Positions 9,135 to 17,739 of a stretch of 64,000 bases of DNA are shown here, piece after piece. Where the stretch lies: positions 186,001 through 250,000 of the forward strand of contig NZ_WPZO01000004.1 of NCBI RefSeq assembly GCF_013031355.1. Direction: 5' to 3'. The position numbers and the translations under genes were made by a program. The stretch's first letter is position 1, and each line of letters begins with the position of its first letter. Under the pieces are notes generated by a model, which saw only the letters and a program-made list of their open reading frames with translations, was not told where the DNA came from and made no database searches. Source of the DNA: Ruegeria arenilitoris (GTDB lineage Bacteria; Pseudomonadota; Alphaproteobacteria; Rhodobacterales; Rhodobacteraceae).

Positions 9135-9833
9135 ATGCCAGATACTGTGTTTTCTTTACCCGAGCCGATTGCGATTCCGGTTCTGGGGCAACAGGCGGCG
9201 TATCCGGTGGGGAGGATTTTCTGTGTCGGCCGCAACTATGCAGCGCATGCAGCCGAGATGGGGCACGAGGTCGATCGTGAGGCGCCGTTCTATTTCACCA
9301 AATCTGCCCCAAACGCGGCGCTGACCGGAGCAACCGTGCCTTACCCGCCGGGCACCGATAATTTTCATCACGAGATGGAGCTGGCCGTGGCCATCGGCAA
9401 ACCCGTCTTTCGCGCCACCAGCGAACAGGCCTGGGACTCGGTTTACGCCTATGGCTGTGCGCTGGACATGACCCGCCGCGACCTGCAAATCCGCGAGCGC
9501 AACAAGCAGCGCCCCTGGGATTTGGGCAAGGATCTGGAGGCCGGGGCAGTGTTTGCGCCGCTGACTCGTGCCGCTGACTGGTCGCCGGCGGATGACACCC
9601 GCATTCATCTGAGCGTGAATGGCGAGGTCCGTCAGGACGCAACGCTGAATGAGCTGATCTGGAAGATCGACGAGATCATCAGCCATCTGTCCGGCTATTA
9701 CCATCTGCGGCCCGGAGACCTGATTCTGACCGGCACGCCCGCCGGTGTCGGTCCGGTTCAGGCCGGGGATGTGATCGAGGGTGGCATTGATGGGTTGCAG
9801 CCGATCCGACTGACGCTAACGGACGCAGAATAG
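9135..9833 (+). CDS. Fumarylacetoacetate hydrolase family protein
   Basis: A 232-residue FAH-fold enzyme. It contains the family opening (IFCVGRNYAAHAAEMG), the metal ligands in NFHHEMELAVAIG and GCALDMTRRDLQ, and the closing GDLILTGTPAGVGPVQAGD. The family hydrolyses or isomerises acylpyruvates; members of this length include fumarylpyruvate hydrolase and HpcE-like isomerases, and the substrate here is not determined. The start is ATG 9135 with GGGGGCC just before it. It lies in the aromatic-catabolism neighbourhood but has its own promoter region, 523 bases from hpaR. It converges with the glycosylase gene at a 3-base gap. Confidence 0.88.
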   Translation: MPDTVFSLPEPIAIPVLGQQAAYPVGRIFCVGRNYAAHAAEMGHEVDREAPFYFTKSAPNAALTGATVPYPPGTDNFHHEMELAVAIGKPVFRATSEQAWDSVYAYGCALDMTRRDLQIRERNKQRPWDLGKDLEAGAVFAPLTRAADWSPADDTRIHLSVNGEVRQDATLNELIWKIDEIISHLSGYYHLRPGDLILTGTPAGVGPVQAGDVIEGGIDGLQPIRLTLTDAE

Positions 9834-9836
9834 ACC

Positions 9837-11045
9837 CTATTTAGGGTCTTTCAACCAGTCTTTCGCAAACACCACATCGTCCAGCCCGGCAAAACGACGG
9901 ACGCGGTCCAGTTCCGATTGCAGGCGCCGGGTGCGGGCCTCTGACCAGCGCACAGACCGCTCCGGCCACAGCGCGCTGACTTGCAGGACGCCCCGATCGC
10001 GCTGGGCTTTCATGTCGATGCGGCCAATCATCCGGTCGCCCTCCAGCAGAGGGAAGACGTAATACCCGTAGGTCCGCTTTGCGGCAGGGACGAAAACCTC
10101 GATCCGGTAGTGGAACCCGAACAGCCGCTCGGCCCGGTTGCGGTCGCGCAACATGGGATCAAACGGACTGAGCACCCGGATGCGCCCCGGCGGTGCGGGC
10201 AGGTCAGCCGCCGCAAGGCCGGGCCGGACCAGCAGTTTCCGCGCCTGTCCGTTGGCACATGTAACTTCGATTTCTTCCAATACCCCCTGTGTTAGACCCT
10301 TTTCGCACCAGTTTTTCGCCTCGGCCACGCTGACCGTGTCCCAGAAGGCCGCCAGCTCTCCGGGCGTGGCAAAACCCAGTCGGTCCAGTGCGGCGTTGCA
10401 CAGCCAATCCACGGTTGCCTCGGCATCGCAGGCCATCTTGCCCGGGCACAGATGCGTGTCGATCACCCTTTCGGTTAGGTCATAGCGTTTCTGAAACCCG
10501 TTGCGGCCTATCACCGTCAGGGCCCCTGACCGCCACAGAAACTCCAGCGCGGTTTTGGAGGGATGCCAGTCCCACCAACCGCCGGACCCTTTCTTTTCGT
10601 CCTTGCCCACATCCGAGGATGATACCGGCCCGTGGTCGCGGATATGCTGCAGAACGGTGGCGAATTGCTGTTCGAACCCGTCGCGACGCCAGTTCTTCCA
10701 GCGAGACTTTAATAGCGCCTCGTCGCGTTGAAACCGCAGGTGCCAGTGCGGGTAGAATTCCATCGGAATGACCGCGGCGTCATGGGTCCAGTGCTCGAAC
10801 AGTGCCTTGTCGCGCTCATAGAGGCGTTTGAGGTTCTTCGCGCGGTAGGACGGCCGCCGCGAAAACAGGATCATGTCATGGGCCCGGGCGACAGTGTTGA
10901 TGCTGTCCAGTTGCACAAAACCCAGCCGGTGGATCAGGTCCAGCAGATCAGCGCCCTTGGCCCCACCCGAAGGCTGTTCGGCCAGCGCATGGCGGTCCAT
11001 GAACAGGGCACGGGCCGCCTTGTTGTCCAGCCGTTGCAGCGCCAC
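9837..11045 (-). CDS. YcaQ/AlkX-type DNA glycosylase (HTH_42, AZL family)
   Basis: A 402-residue winged-helix protein of the AlkZ-like family (formerly DUF1006). E. coli YcaQ/AlkX unhooks interstrand crosslinks and Streptomyces AlkZ acts on azinomycin adducts. The catalytic Q-phi-D/Q motif is seen as VQLDSINTVARAHD (near residues 45-58), the Q-phi-D form of YcaQ/AlkX rather than the Q-phi-Q form of AlkZ. Later markers are WWDWHPSKTALEFLWRSGAL and RIRVLSPFDPMLRDRNRAERLFGF. The start is GTG 11045 (MALQRLDNKAARALFMDRH); an internal ATG at 10997 would cut into the conserved N-terminus. It starts 4 bases after the LacI-type regulator gene ends, so it is the second gene of that transcript. Confidence 0.85.
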   Translation of the reverse strand: MALQRLDNKAARALFMDRHALAEQPSGGAKGADLLDLIHRLGFVQLDSINTVARAHDMILFSRRPSYRAKNLKRLYERDKALFEHWTHDAAVIPMEFYPHWHLRFQRDEALLKSRWKNWRRDGFEQQFATVLQHIRDHGPVSSSDVGKDEKKGSGGWWDWHPSKTALEFLWRSGALTVIGRNGFQKRYDLTERVIDTHLCPGKMACDAEATVDWLCNAALDRLGFATPGELAAFWDTVSVAEAKNWCEKGLTQGVLEEIEVTCANGQARKLLVRPGLAAADLPAPPGRIRVLSPFDPMLRDRNRAERLFGFHYRIEVFVPAAKRTYGYYVFPLLEGDRMIGRIDMKAQRDRGVLQVSALWPERSVRWSEARTRRLQSELDRVRRFAGLDDVVFAKDWLKDPK

Positions 11046-11049
11046 AGCG

Positions 11050-12090
11050 TCAGCGCCGTTTCAGCGTATCACCATAGCTGATCTTGGGGGTCAGGGTCAC
11101 GCGGGTGTCGATCTCGGCATCCGGTTCGGCCAGTTGTGCGGCGATGATCTCAGCCGCCTTGCGCCCGATTTCCAACCGGCAGGCATCCATCGTGGCTAAT
11201 TTGCGGGGCAGACCCTGCAGCAGTTCGACATTGTTGAACCCGGCCAGACCGATCTGCCCCGGCACATCGATGCCCTGTTCCAGCAGATACAGCAACCCGC
11301 CGGCACCAATCATGTCATTGGAATAATACAGAAAATCCAGCTCTGGCGACCGCTCCAGCATGGCTTGCGTCATCTCGCGCCCCTTAGCCAGGGCCGAGCC
11401 GCCGGAATAGAACTCGCGATCCTCGATCTCTACACCGTTCTTGCCCAGAACTTCGGTGAAGCCTTCAAACCGCTTCCGCGCACGGTGGTCCAGCGGCATC
11501 TTGGTGCCCATGAAGCCGATATGCTGATATCCGGCCTTCAGGATCGCCTCGGCCATTTCACGCCCGGCGCGACGGTGCGAGATGCCGACCATCGCGTCCA
11601 CGGGCTTGCCATCGGTATCCATAATCTCAACCACCGGAATTCCGGCCGAATCCAGCATGGCCCGGGCAGCCTCGGTATGTTCCAGCCCGGCGATGATCAC
11701 TCCCGATGGCCGCCACGAGAGCATCTCGTACAGCACTTTTTCTTCTTTCTCGGGCAGATAGTCGGTGACGCCGACCACGGGCTGCAACTCGGTATCTTCC
11801 AGCACCTGATTGATACCGGTCAGAACCTCGGGGAAGACCATGTTCGACAGCGATGGGATGATCACCGCGACCAGGTTGACCCGGCTTGAGGCCAGCGCGC
11901 CTGCGATCTTGTTGGGGACATATCCCAGCTCTTTCGCGGCGGCCAGAACGCGGGTGCGGGTGGCGTCTGACACGTCGCCCCGGTTTCTCAGAACCCGGCT
12001 GACCGTCATCTCTGACACTCCGGACGCTTCGGACACATCACGAAGGGTAAGCGGGCGTTTTGTTTCTGTGGTCACGGAGGGCACCTGCAC
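11050..12090 (-). CDS. LacI-family transcriptional regulator (GntR/gluconate-like)
   Basis: A 346-residue regulator. Its N-terminal LacI helix-turn-helix is LTLRDVSEASGVSEMTVSRVLRNRGDVSDATR (about residues 14-45), then the hinge helix NKIAGALASSRVNLVAVIIPSLSN and a periplasmic-binding-protein-like sugar domain. The pattern resembles gluconate-utilisation repressors of the GntR type, though the effector is unknown. Its only close partner is the downstream DNA glycosylase gene, a pairing that does not reveal a target. A short promoter region lies between it and tRNA-Arg. ATG 12090 fits the family start. Confidence 0.85.
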   Translation of the reverse strand: MQVPSVTTETKRPLTLRDVSEASGVSEMTVSRVLRNRGDVSDATRTRVLAAAKELGYVPNKIAGALASSRVNLVAVIIPSLSNMVFPEVLTGINQVLEDTELQPVVGVTDYLPEKEEKVLYEMLSWRPSGVIIAGLEHTEAARAMLDSAGIPVVEIMDTDGKPVDAMVGISHRRAGREMAEAILKAGYQHIGFMGTKMPLDHRARKRFEGFTEVLGKNGVEIEDREFYSGGSALAKGREMTQAMLERSPELDFLYYSNDMIGAGGLLYLLEQGIDVPGQIGLAGFNNVELLQGLPRKLATMDACRLEIGRKAAEIIAAQLAEPDAEIDTRVTLTPKISYGDTLKRR

Positions 12091-12190
12091 TGTTGTTTTG
12101 CCCGATGGTAGCGTGAACAGGACGCGATTTACAACTGTTGTGCAAAACTCATGACAACCGAAAAAAACCGCGTTACAGAGAGCCTTGCGC

Positions 12191-12267
12191 GGCCCCGTGG
12201 CTCAACTGGATAGAGCAGCCCCCTCCTAAGGGGCAGGTTGCAGGTTCGAATCCTGCCGGGGTCGCCA
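12191..12267 (+). tRNA. tRNA-Arg(CCT)
   Basis: A full cloverleaf of 77 bases including an encoded CCA. The acceptor stem is GGCCCCG/CGGGGTC with one G-U pair, the anticodon stem GCCCC/GGGGC with loop CTCCTAA, and the T arm GCAGGTTCGAATCCTGC. Anticodon CCT reads AGG. Confidence 0.97.
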
Positions 12268-12270
12268 GTT

Positions 12271-13287
12271 TCAGGCAGTTTCGGTCTGTGGTTCAACGGT
12301 GCTCCAGACGCAATCATGGTCTGACAACGGTGTTCCTGTAGCGGAAATCGAGGTCAGAATTCCGCTTTCTACAGGTGCGAATCCTCGACCTGCCAGCCAG
12401 TCCAGTTTCATTTTGCGGTCCGGGTGCGGGGTGATCAGGCTTGGCCGTGTCGTCAGCCCCGGCGGGGTAAAAGCCCAGGAATAGCCATGGCCCTCGGCCA
12501 GATCGAACAGGGTTTCCCGCCGCCAGTCGAAATCGGGTGGAAGGTGGTTGCCGGTGTTCAGGTCTCCGCCAATAAGGACCGGCAGACCGGGGGCAAAGGC
12601 GTCGAGTTTCTGCAGCAACAGATCAAATTGAGCGTGCCGGTGCGCCGTGTCCGCGTTACTTTCCAAATGGGTCGAGACCACGCAGATGGGGCCGCTGGCA
12701 TTTGGGATCACGGCGGCGATGGCCATGCGGCCGCCGACGCGGGGTTGCTCGGGGTCGGCCGCACCGGCCTCGGGCGCGAACCAGTGGCCGTGGTCGTCCA
12801 GACGGATCAACGCGGTGCGTTCAAATGGCACCGAGGACAGGATTGCGTTGCCGTGCCAGCCGTGTTCGTTGAATTCATCCGTGCAGAAAGACCGTTCGGT
12901 CGGGCCGCCCAGATCAAGTTCGTGAAACTCCACCCCGAAGGCGTAGACCATGCCCAAAGCACGCGCCATCTCTTCGGTTGTGTGGCGTTGAGACGTGCGG
13001 GCCATACCATGATCGACCTCGGACAGAAGCACGACGTCCGGGGCAATCGGTTTAAGGTGGGCGGCGGTGTCTTCGGGGAACAGGCAGCGCTCCACATTCC
13101 AGGCCGCGACGGTGAATTGGGCGGGCAGTTGGGTAGCCGATGCCTCACCCCCCACCTGCAGCGCGTTCATGGCAGGCAGGCCGGACAACAGGCCCCGGTG
13201 CGCCTCGGACGTACGGGGTGCGGCCAGAATCTCCTGACGCTGATCCGGGGTCACAGCGGGGAGAACACGCAAACTTTCTGTAATCAA
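12271..13287 (-). CDS. Endonuclease/exonuclease/phosphatase-fold protein, last gene of the ugp operon
   Basis: A 338-residue EEP-superfamily phosphohydrolase with all catalytic elements: Asn in AAWNVE, Glu in LLSEVDHG, His in VVSTHLES, Asp/Asn in IGGDLNTGN, Asp in KLDWLAGR and the closing LSDHD. It has no signal peptide, so it is probably cytoplasmic. The start appears to be TTG 13287, overlapping the ugpC stop (TTGA). Its place after ugpC is where E. coli has ugpQ, a glycerophosphodiesterase of an unrelated fold. I infer a role in splitting imported glycerophosphodiesters, but a sphingomyelinase- or nuclease-like activity is possible. It ends 3 bases from the convergent tRNA-Arg. Confidence 0.8.
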   Translation of the reverse strand: MITESLRVLPAVTPDQRQEILAAPRTSEAHRGLLSGLPAMNALQVGGEASATQLPAQFTVAAWNVERCLFPEDTAAHLKPIAPDVVLLSEVDHGMARTSQRHTTEEMARALGMVYAFGVEFHELDLGGPTERSFCTDEFNEHGWHGNAILSSVPFERTALIRLDDHGHWFAPEAGAADPEQPRVGGRMAIAAVIPNASGPICVVSTHLESNADTAHRHAQFDLLLQKLDAFAPGLPVLIGGDLNTGNHLPPDFDWRRETLFDLAEGHGYSWAFTPPGLTTRPSLITPHPDRKMKLDWLAGRGFAPVESGILTSISATGTPLSDHDCVWSTVEPQTETA

Positions 13288-14330
13288 AGGACTTTTCCCG
13301 TTTCCGCATCGAACAGCCGCAGGGCGTCGGGTTTGAGAGTGACGCGGGTTTCGCCGGTTTGAACGTCGTGGTCTTTGTTGACCATCACAGTAAAGGGCTG
13401 ATCCGCAATCGCACCGTGCAGCAGGCGGTGGGCGCCGAGTTCTTCCAGAATATCGACGCGGAAAGTGACCGAGCCCTGTTCGTCCAGCTCAACATCCTCG
13501 GGGCGTATGCCCATCGTGACCGGGCCGGCATAAGAGCCGGGGGCAGGCATCAGCCCGTCATACCCGTTGATCCGGACCTGCTGATCGGCCACCTCGGCCT
13601 CGATCAGGTTCATCGGCGGTGCGCCCATGAACGAGGCAACAAAGGTCGAGGCCGGGTTGTGGTAGATCTCGGTCGGGGTGCCGATCTGTTCGATCTGGCC
13701 TGCGTTCAGAACGATGATGCGATCCGCCATCGTCATCGCCTCGACCTGATCATGGGTCACGTAGACGGCGGTGGTACCAAGGCGGCGTTGCAGGGCCTTG
13801 ATCTCGATCCGCATCTGGTTGCGCAGTTTCGCGTCAAGATTCGACAGCGGTTCATCGAACAGGAACAGCGCCGGGTCGCGGACCACCGCGCGGCCCATGG
13901 CAACCCGCTGACGCTGGCCACCGGACAGCTGCGCCGGTTTGCGGTCCAGATACTCGGTCAGGTTCAGCATCTTGGCGGCGTCTTCCACCTTGGCGGCAAT
14001 CTCGGACGCCGGGGTACCGCGGTTCTTCAGCCCGTAGCCGATATTCTTGCGCACCGTCATATGCGGGTACAAAGCGTAGTTCTGGAACACCATCGCGATG
14101 TCCCGATCCGCCGGGTCCACATTGTTGACCACCCGGTCGCCGATTTTCAGCGTACCCTCGGTGATATCTTCCAGCCCCGCAATCATCCGCAGCAGGGTGG
14201 ATTTACCGCAGCCCGAAGGGCCGACTAGGACGACGAACTCGCCATCCTGAATGGTGAAGCTGGTGCTTTTAACCGCCTTAAAGCCGTTGGGATAGACCTT
14301 GCGGATGCCCTCTAAAGAAACCTGAGCCAT
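13284..14330 (-). CDS. ugpC: sn-Glycerol-3-phosphate ABC transporter, ATP-binding protein
   Basis: A 348-residue CUT1/MalK-type ATPase that energises the UgpAE channel. Walker A is GPSGCGKST (residues 37-45), the signature LSGGQRQR (135-142), Walker B LFLFDEP (155-161), and the H-loop lies in [17 protein letters not shown]. The C-terminal TOBE-like domain ([13 protein letters not shown] onward) is where MalK-type proteins receive regulation. The gene starts 11 bases after ugpE and overlaps the downstream EEP gene. Assignment to Ugp rather than another sugar importer follows from the strongly UgpB-like binding protein in the operon. Confidence 0.92.
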   Translation of the reverse strand: MAQVSLEGIRKVYPNGFKAVKSTSFTIQDGEFVVLVGPSGCGKSTLLRMIAGLEDITEGTLKIGDRVVNNVDPADRDIAMVFQNYALYPHMTVRKNIGYGLKNRGTPASEIAAKVEDAAKMLNLTEYLDRKPAQLSGGQRQRVAMGRAVVRDPALFLFDEPLSNLDAKLRNQMRIEIKALQRRLGTTAVYVTHDQVEAMTMADRIIVLNAGQIEQIGTPTEIYHNPASTFVASFMGAPPMNLIEAEVADQQVRINGYDGLMPAPGSYAGPVTMGIRPEDVELDEQGSVTFRVDILEELGAHRLLHGAIADQPFTVMVNKDHDVQTGETRVTLKPDALRLFDAETGKVL

Positions 14331-14341
14331 GCGCGTATTCC

Positions 14342-15235
14342 TTATTTATCGGATTCTGTGAGGCCCTTGACGAACCAGTTCTGGAAGAAGATGACGATGG
14401 CCACGGGTGGAATCATCGCCACGATGGCCAGCGCCAGGGCCTGCCCGTGTTCGGGGATCTGACTGTCGGTATAGGACAGCACGATCTGCTTGATGCCCCG
14501 GACCAACGTAAAGAAGCTTTCGTCGGTGGTGATCAGGGTCGGCCACAGATACTGGTTCCAGCCAAAGACGAACATGATGATGAAGATCGCCGCGATCATC
14601 GTCCGGCTAAGCGGGACGAGGATGTCGATGAAGAATTTCCACGGGCCTGCACCGTCGATCCGGGCGGCCTCGGCCAGTTCCTCAGGTACGGACATGAAGA
14701 ATTGGCGGAAGAAGAAGGTCCCCGTTGCCGAAGCGATCAGTGGCACAATCAGGCCGGTATAGGTGTTGGTAAGGCCCAGCTTCTGGATCGCCTCGTAGGA
14801 CGGCAGGATGCGCACCTCAAGCGGCAGCAGCAGGGTGGTGAAGATCATCCAGAAGGCCAGTGTCGCAAAACGCAGACGGAAATAGACAATCGCATAGGCG
14901 GCCATCATCGAGATGATGATCTTGCCCACGGCAAAGCCGATGCCGAGAATGAACGAGTTCATCAACATCAGCGTTCCGTCAACTGTCTGGGTAAAGCCGC
15001 CCTTTTCAAGCATGGCGGCGTGGAAATTCTTGCCCAGATCGTCGCCGATCGTCAGTTGCAGCCCTTCGCGGTGAATCGTCACCGCATCATGGCTGGCCGT
15101 GGTCAGCGCCAGCAGCGGCGGCAGGATCATCAGCAGCGAACCGAGGATCAAGACGACGTGATCTCCGACCGTTTCCCAGCGAATGCGGCGGGGGCGGTGG
15201 GTGACGGCGGGTGTTTCAAGCGTTGTGTCAGCCAT
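14342..15235 (-). CDS. ugpE: sn-Glycerol-3-phosphate ABC transporter permease
   Basis: A 297-residue inner-membrane permease with about six helices. It has the cytoplasmic EAA loop ([28 protein letters not shown], about residues 185-212) that docks on UgpC. The unusually long N-terminal periplasmic loop between helices 1 and 2 ([14 protein letters not shown]...) is typical of UgpE. It follows ugpA by 11 bases and precedes ugpC by 11, a tight operon. Confidence 0.9.
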   Translation of the reverse strand: MADTTLETPAVTHRPRRIRWETVGDHVVLILGSLLMILPPLLALTTASHDAVTIHREGLQLTIGDDLGKNFHAAMLEKGGFTQTVDGTLMLMNSFILGIGFAVGKIIISMMAAYAIVYFRLRFATLAFWMIFTTLLLPLEVRILPSYEAIQKLGLTNTYTGLIVPLIASATGTFFFRQFFMSVPEELAEAARIDGAGPWKFFIDILVPLSRTMIAAIFIIMFVFGWNQYLWPTLITTDESFFTLVRGIKQIVLSYTDSQIPEHGQALALAIVAMIPPVAIVIFFQNWFVKGLTESDK

Positions 15236-15246
15236 GACTAGCCCCC

Positions 15247-16128
15247 TCAGGTATAGTGAATCCGGCGTTCGACCAGCCGGAACTGAAAGACGGTCAGGAT
15301 CAGCACCAGAACCATCAGGATCACCGATTGCGCAGACGAGCCGCCCAGATCATTGCCCCGGAAGCCATCCAGATAAACCTTGTAGACCAGCGTCATCGGG
15401 TTGTTGCCGGGTTCCCCCTTCATCAGCGCGTCGATGATGCCGAACGTGTCGAACAGGGCGTAGGTGATGTTGATGATCAGCAGGAAGAATGCGGTCGGCG
15501 CCAGCAGCGGGAAGGTGACCTGCCAGAACCGCCCGGTGGCCGAGCGGTTGTCGATCATCGCCGCCTCGCGCACGGAGCGCGGGATGGATTGCAGGCCCGA
15601 CAGGAAAAAGATGAAATTGACCGGGATCTGCTTCCAGACCGACACGATGATCATCGCGGTCGCGGTGGCGTTGTAGTCGACGCCCAGTTTGAAATCCCAC
15701 CCGAACATCTGGAAAAACTTGGTCATCGGGCCGGTGCTCTGGTCAAAGAACAGGATACCTAGGAAGCCCGCGACCGGCGGTGCGATCGCATAGACCCACA
15801 TCAGCAGCGTCCGATAGGTCTTGGCTCCACGCAGCACCTTGTCTGCCTTCACCGCCAGCAGCAGCGCGATGGCCAGCGAGAAAAACGTGACGAGGATGGA
15901 AAAGACAACCGTGAACCAGGCGATGCGCTTGTACTGATCGTTGCCCATCAACGAGGTGTAATTGTCCGCCCCGACAAAGGTTGATCCGAACCCGAACGGG
16001 TCCTGCAGAAAGAACGATGATTGCAGCGCCCAGCCCGCAGGCCAGTAAAAGAAAATGCCGATGATCATCAATTGTGGCAGCAGCAGCGCCACAGGTAGCC
16101 AGATATTGTCGAAGCCCGCGCGTTTCAT
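15247..16128 (-). CDS. ugpA: sn-Glycerol-3-phosphate ABC transporter permease
   Basis: A 293-residue MalF/UgpA-type permease with six predicted helices and the EAA loop (SVREAAMIDNRSATGRFWQVTFPLL, about residues 185-209). It pairs with UgpE to form the channel and receives substrate from UgpB. A hairpin lies in the 72-base gap after ugpB, consistent with lower expression of the membrane parts than of the binding protein. The start ATG 16128 leads directly into helix 1. Confidence 0.9.
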   Translation of the reverse strand: MKRAGFDNIWLPVALLLPQLMIIGIFFYWPAGWALQSSFFLQDPFGFGSTFVGADNYTSLMGNDQYKRIAWFTVVFSILVTFFSLAIALLLAVKADKVLRGAKTYRTLLMWVYAIAPPVAGFLGILFFDQSTGPMTKFFQMFGWDFKLGVDYNATATAMIIVSVWKQIPVNFIFFLSGLQSIPRSVREAAMIDNRSATGRFWQVTFPLLAPTAFFLLIINITYALFDTFGIIDALMKGEPGNNPMTLVYKVYLDGFRGNDLGGSSAQSVILMVLVLILTVFQFRLVERRIHYT

Positions 16129-16151
16129 GACCCGTCCGTAAGAATGAGAAG

Positions 16152-16182
16152 GGATGGCCGCGCCGTGACGACGCGACCATCC
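16152..16182 (-). other. Intercistronic hairpin between ugpB and ugpA
   Basis: An 11-bp stem with one mismatch (GGATGGCCGCG against CGCGACCATCC, 9-nt loop) lies in the short gap between the binding-protein gene and the permease genes. Such stems often stabilise the upstream message and lower the downstream yield. No T-run follows on the transcribed strand. Confidence 0.5.
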
Positions 16183-16200
16183 TGGGGGTGATCCCGGGGT

Positions 16201-17505
16201 TTAACCCTGGGTCTTGGCGAAGCGGGCCAGCAGTTCGTTGGCTTCTGCTTCGATGTTTTCAAAGGCGGTATTCACGTCGGTTTCACCGGTCAGGATACGG
16301 CCATATTCGCGGTTCATGATGTCGCGGATCTGGACGTAGAAGCCCATGCGGTAACCCTTGGTGTTCTCACCGGCCTTGGCCTGCAGCTGATTCACGCCCA
16401 CGGCCGCTGCGGGGAAGCGGTCATAGTGGCCGTCGGTCTTGGCAAGCTCATAGGCGGCCTCGGTGATCGGCACGTAACCGGTTTCCTGGTGCCAGAAATA
16501 CTGGGTTTCAGGCGAAGTGAGGAAGCGGAAGAACTCGGCGGTTGCCTTGTTTTCCTCGTCCGACTTGCCCGACATGGCGAACAGGGCGGCACCACCGATG
16601 AAGGTCTGGGTCGGCTCGGGGGTCACGGCTTCCCAATAGGGCAGTTCCACTGCGCTGAACTCAAACGGCAGGTCTTTTTGCAGCAGGCCGCCGAACGAGC
16701 CGGACGAGCCCAGCCACATGGCAACCTTGCCTTCTTCGAACGGCTTGGCGTTGTCGCCCCAGCCGGTGCCGTACCATTCGAACAGACCGTTGTCTTTCCA
16801 CTCGGTCACGGCGGTGAAGTGCGCCTTGATGGCGTCGTTGTTGACGAGAATCTGGGTGTCGGTGCCGTCATAGCCGTTGTTGTTGGTCGCAAACGGCAGG
16901 TCATGACGCGACATGAAGTTCTCGGTGAAGATCCAGGGCAGGTGCGACTGGCTGAGCGCGATATAGCCTGCGTCTTTCAGCGCCGGAGCGGTGGTCGACT
17001 GGAACTCTTCCCAGGTTTTTGGCGGGGTGACGCCTGCGGCTTCCAGCGCGTCGACGTTGTAATACAGGATCGGGGTGGACGAGTTGAACGGCATCCCGAT
17101 CATCTTGCCGTCGCTGTCGGCGTAGAAATAGCGAACGCCGGCGATGTAGTCGTTGATGTCGAAGTTGACACCGTTGTCGGCCAGCAGGTCCTGGACCGGA
17201 ACAGTCGCGCCCTTTGCCGCGATCACGGTGGCGGCACCGGCGTCAAACACCTGCATGACGTTTGGCTGCTCGCCCGCGCGGAAGGCGGCGATACCGGCGG
17301 TCAGCGTTTCTTCGTAGCTGCCCTTGTAGATCGGAGTGATCTTGTATTCGTCCTGCGACGCGTTGAACTTCTCGGCAATCTTGTTGACGGTTTCGCCCAG
17401 CTGTCCGCCATGGGCGTGCCACCACGTGATTTCGGTTTCTGCAAAGGCCGCGGTCGCGGTGAACGCGAGGGCTGCGGCAGTTGCGCAGAACTTCAGGTTG
17501 GTCAT
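16201..17505 (-). CDS. ugpB: sn-Glycerol-3-phosphate ABC transporter, periplasmic binding protein
   Basis: A 434-residue exported binding protein that closely tracks E. coli UgpB: TEITWWHAHGGQLGETVNKI, YKGSYEETLTAGIAAFRAGE, MPFNSSTPILYYNVDALEAAG, FATNNNGYDGTD and FWHQETGYVPITEAAYEL. The signal peptide is MTNLKFCATAAALAFTATAAFA. I chose ATG 17505, which has AGGA upstream; the longer frame has no signal peptide. It is the first gene of ugpBAEC-EEP. It faces a LacI-type regulator gene across a 234-base spacer that must hold both promoters. The substrate is glycerol-3-phosphate or glycerophosphodiesters by family. Confidence 0.93.
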   Translation of the reverse strand: MTNLKFCATAAALAFTATAAFAETEITWWHAHGGQLGETVNKIAEKFNASQDEYKITPIYKGSYEETLTAGIAAFRAGEQPNVMQVFDAGAATVIAAKGATVPVQDLLADNGVNFDINDYIAGVRYFYADSDGKMIGMPFNSSTPILYYNVDALEAAGVTPPKTWEEFQSTTAPALKDAGYIALSQSHLPWIFTENFMSRHDLPFATNNNGYDGTDTQILVNNDAIKAHFTAVTEWKDNGLFEWYGTGWGDNAKPFEEGKVAMWLGSSGSFGGLLQKDLPFEFSAVELPYWEAVTPEPTQTFIGGAALFAMSGKSDEENKATAEFFRFLTSPETQYFWHQETGYVPITEAAYELAKTDGHYDRFPAAAVGVNQLQAKAGENTKGYRMGFYVQIRDIMNREYGRILTGETDVNTAFENIEAEANELLARFAKTQG

Positions 17506-17739
17506 TTCGATCCTCCGGTTCGATACCGGCCCCTTGCAGCAAAGAGACCGGTGGCAATAGTTGCCAGGTTGTTGCGCAGGCTCTCCTGCAGCGTTGTTCA
17601 AACGTGCAGTCCTCCGACCTGCTCTGCGAGCCGCGTCTGGATTCTGCACACGTGCTCACATAATGTTAACGTATGACAGTTCGATGAAAGATTTCTAGCA
17701 ATATTGACAAATTTATCAAAAAAAGAGGACTGAATTGGT

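Noticed and set aside
17704-17719. TTGACAAATTTATCAA as an FNR box before the LacI regulator gene
   Set aside because: The half-sites are two bases too far apart for the 14-bp FNR/Dnr layout.
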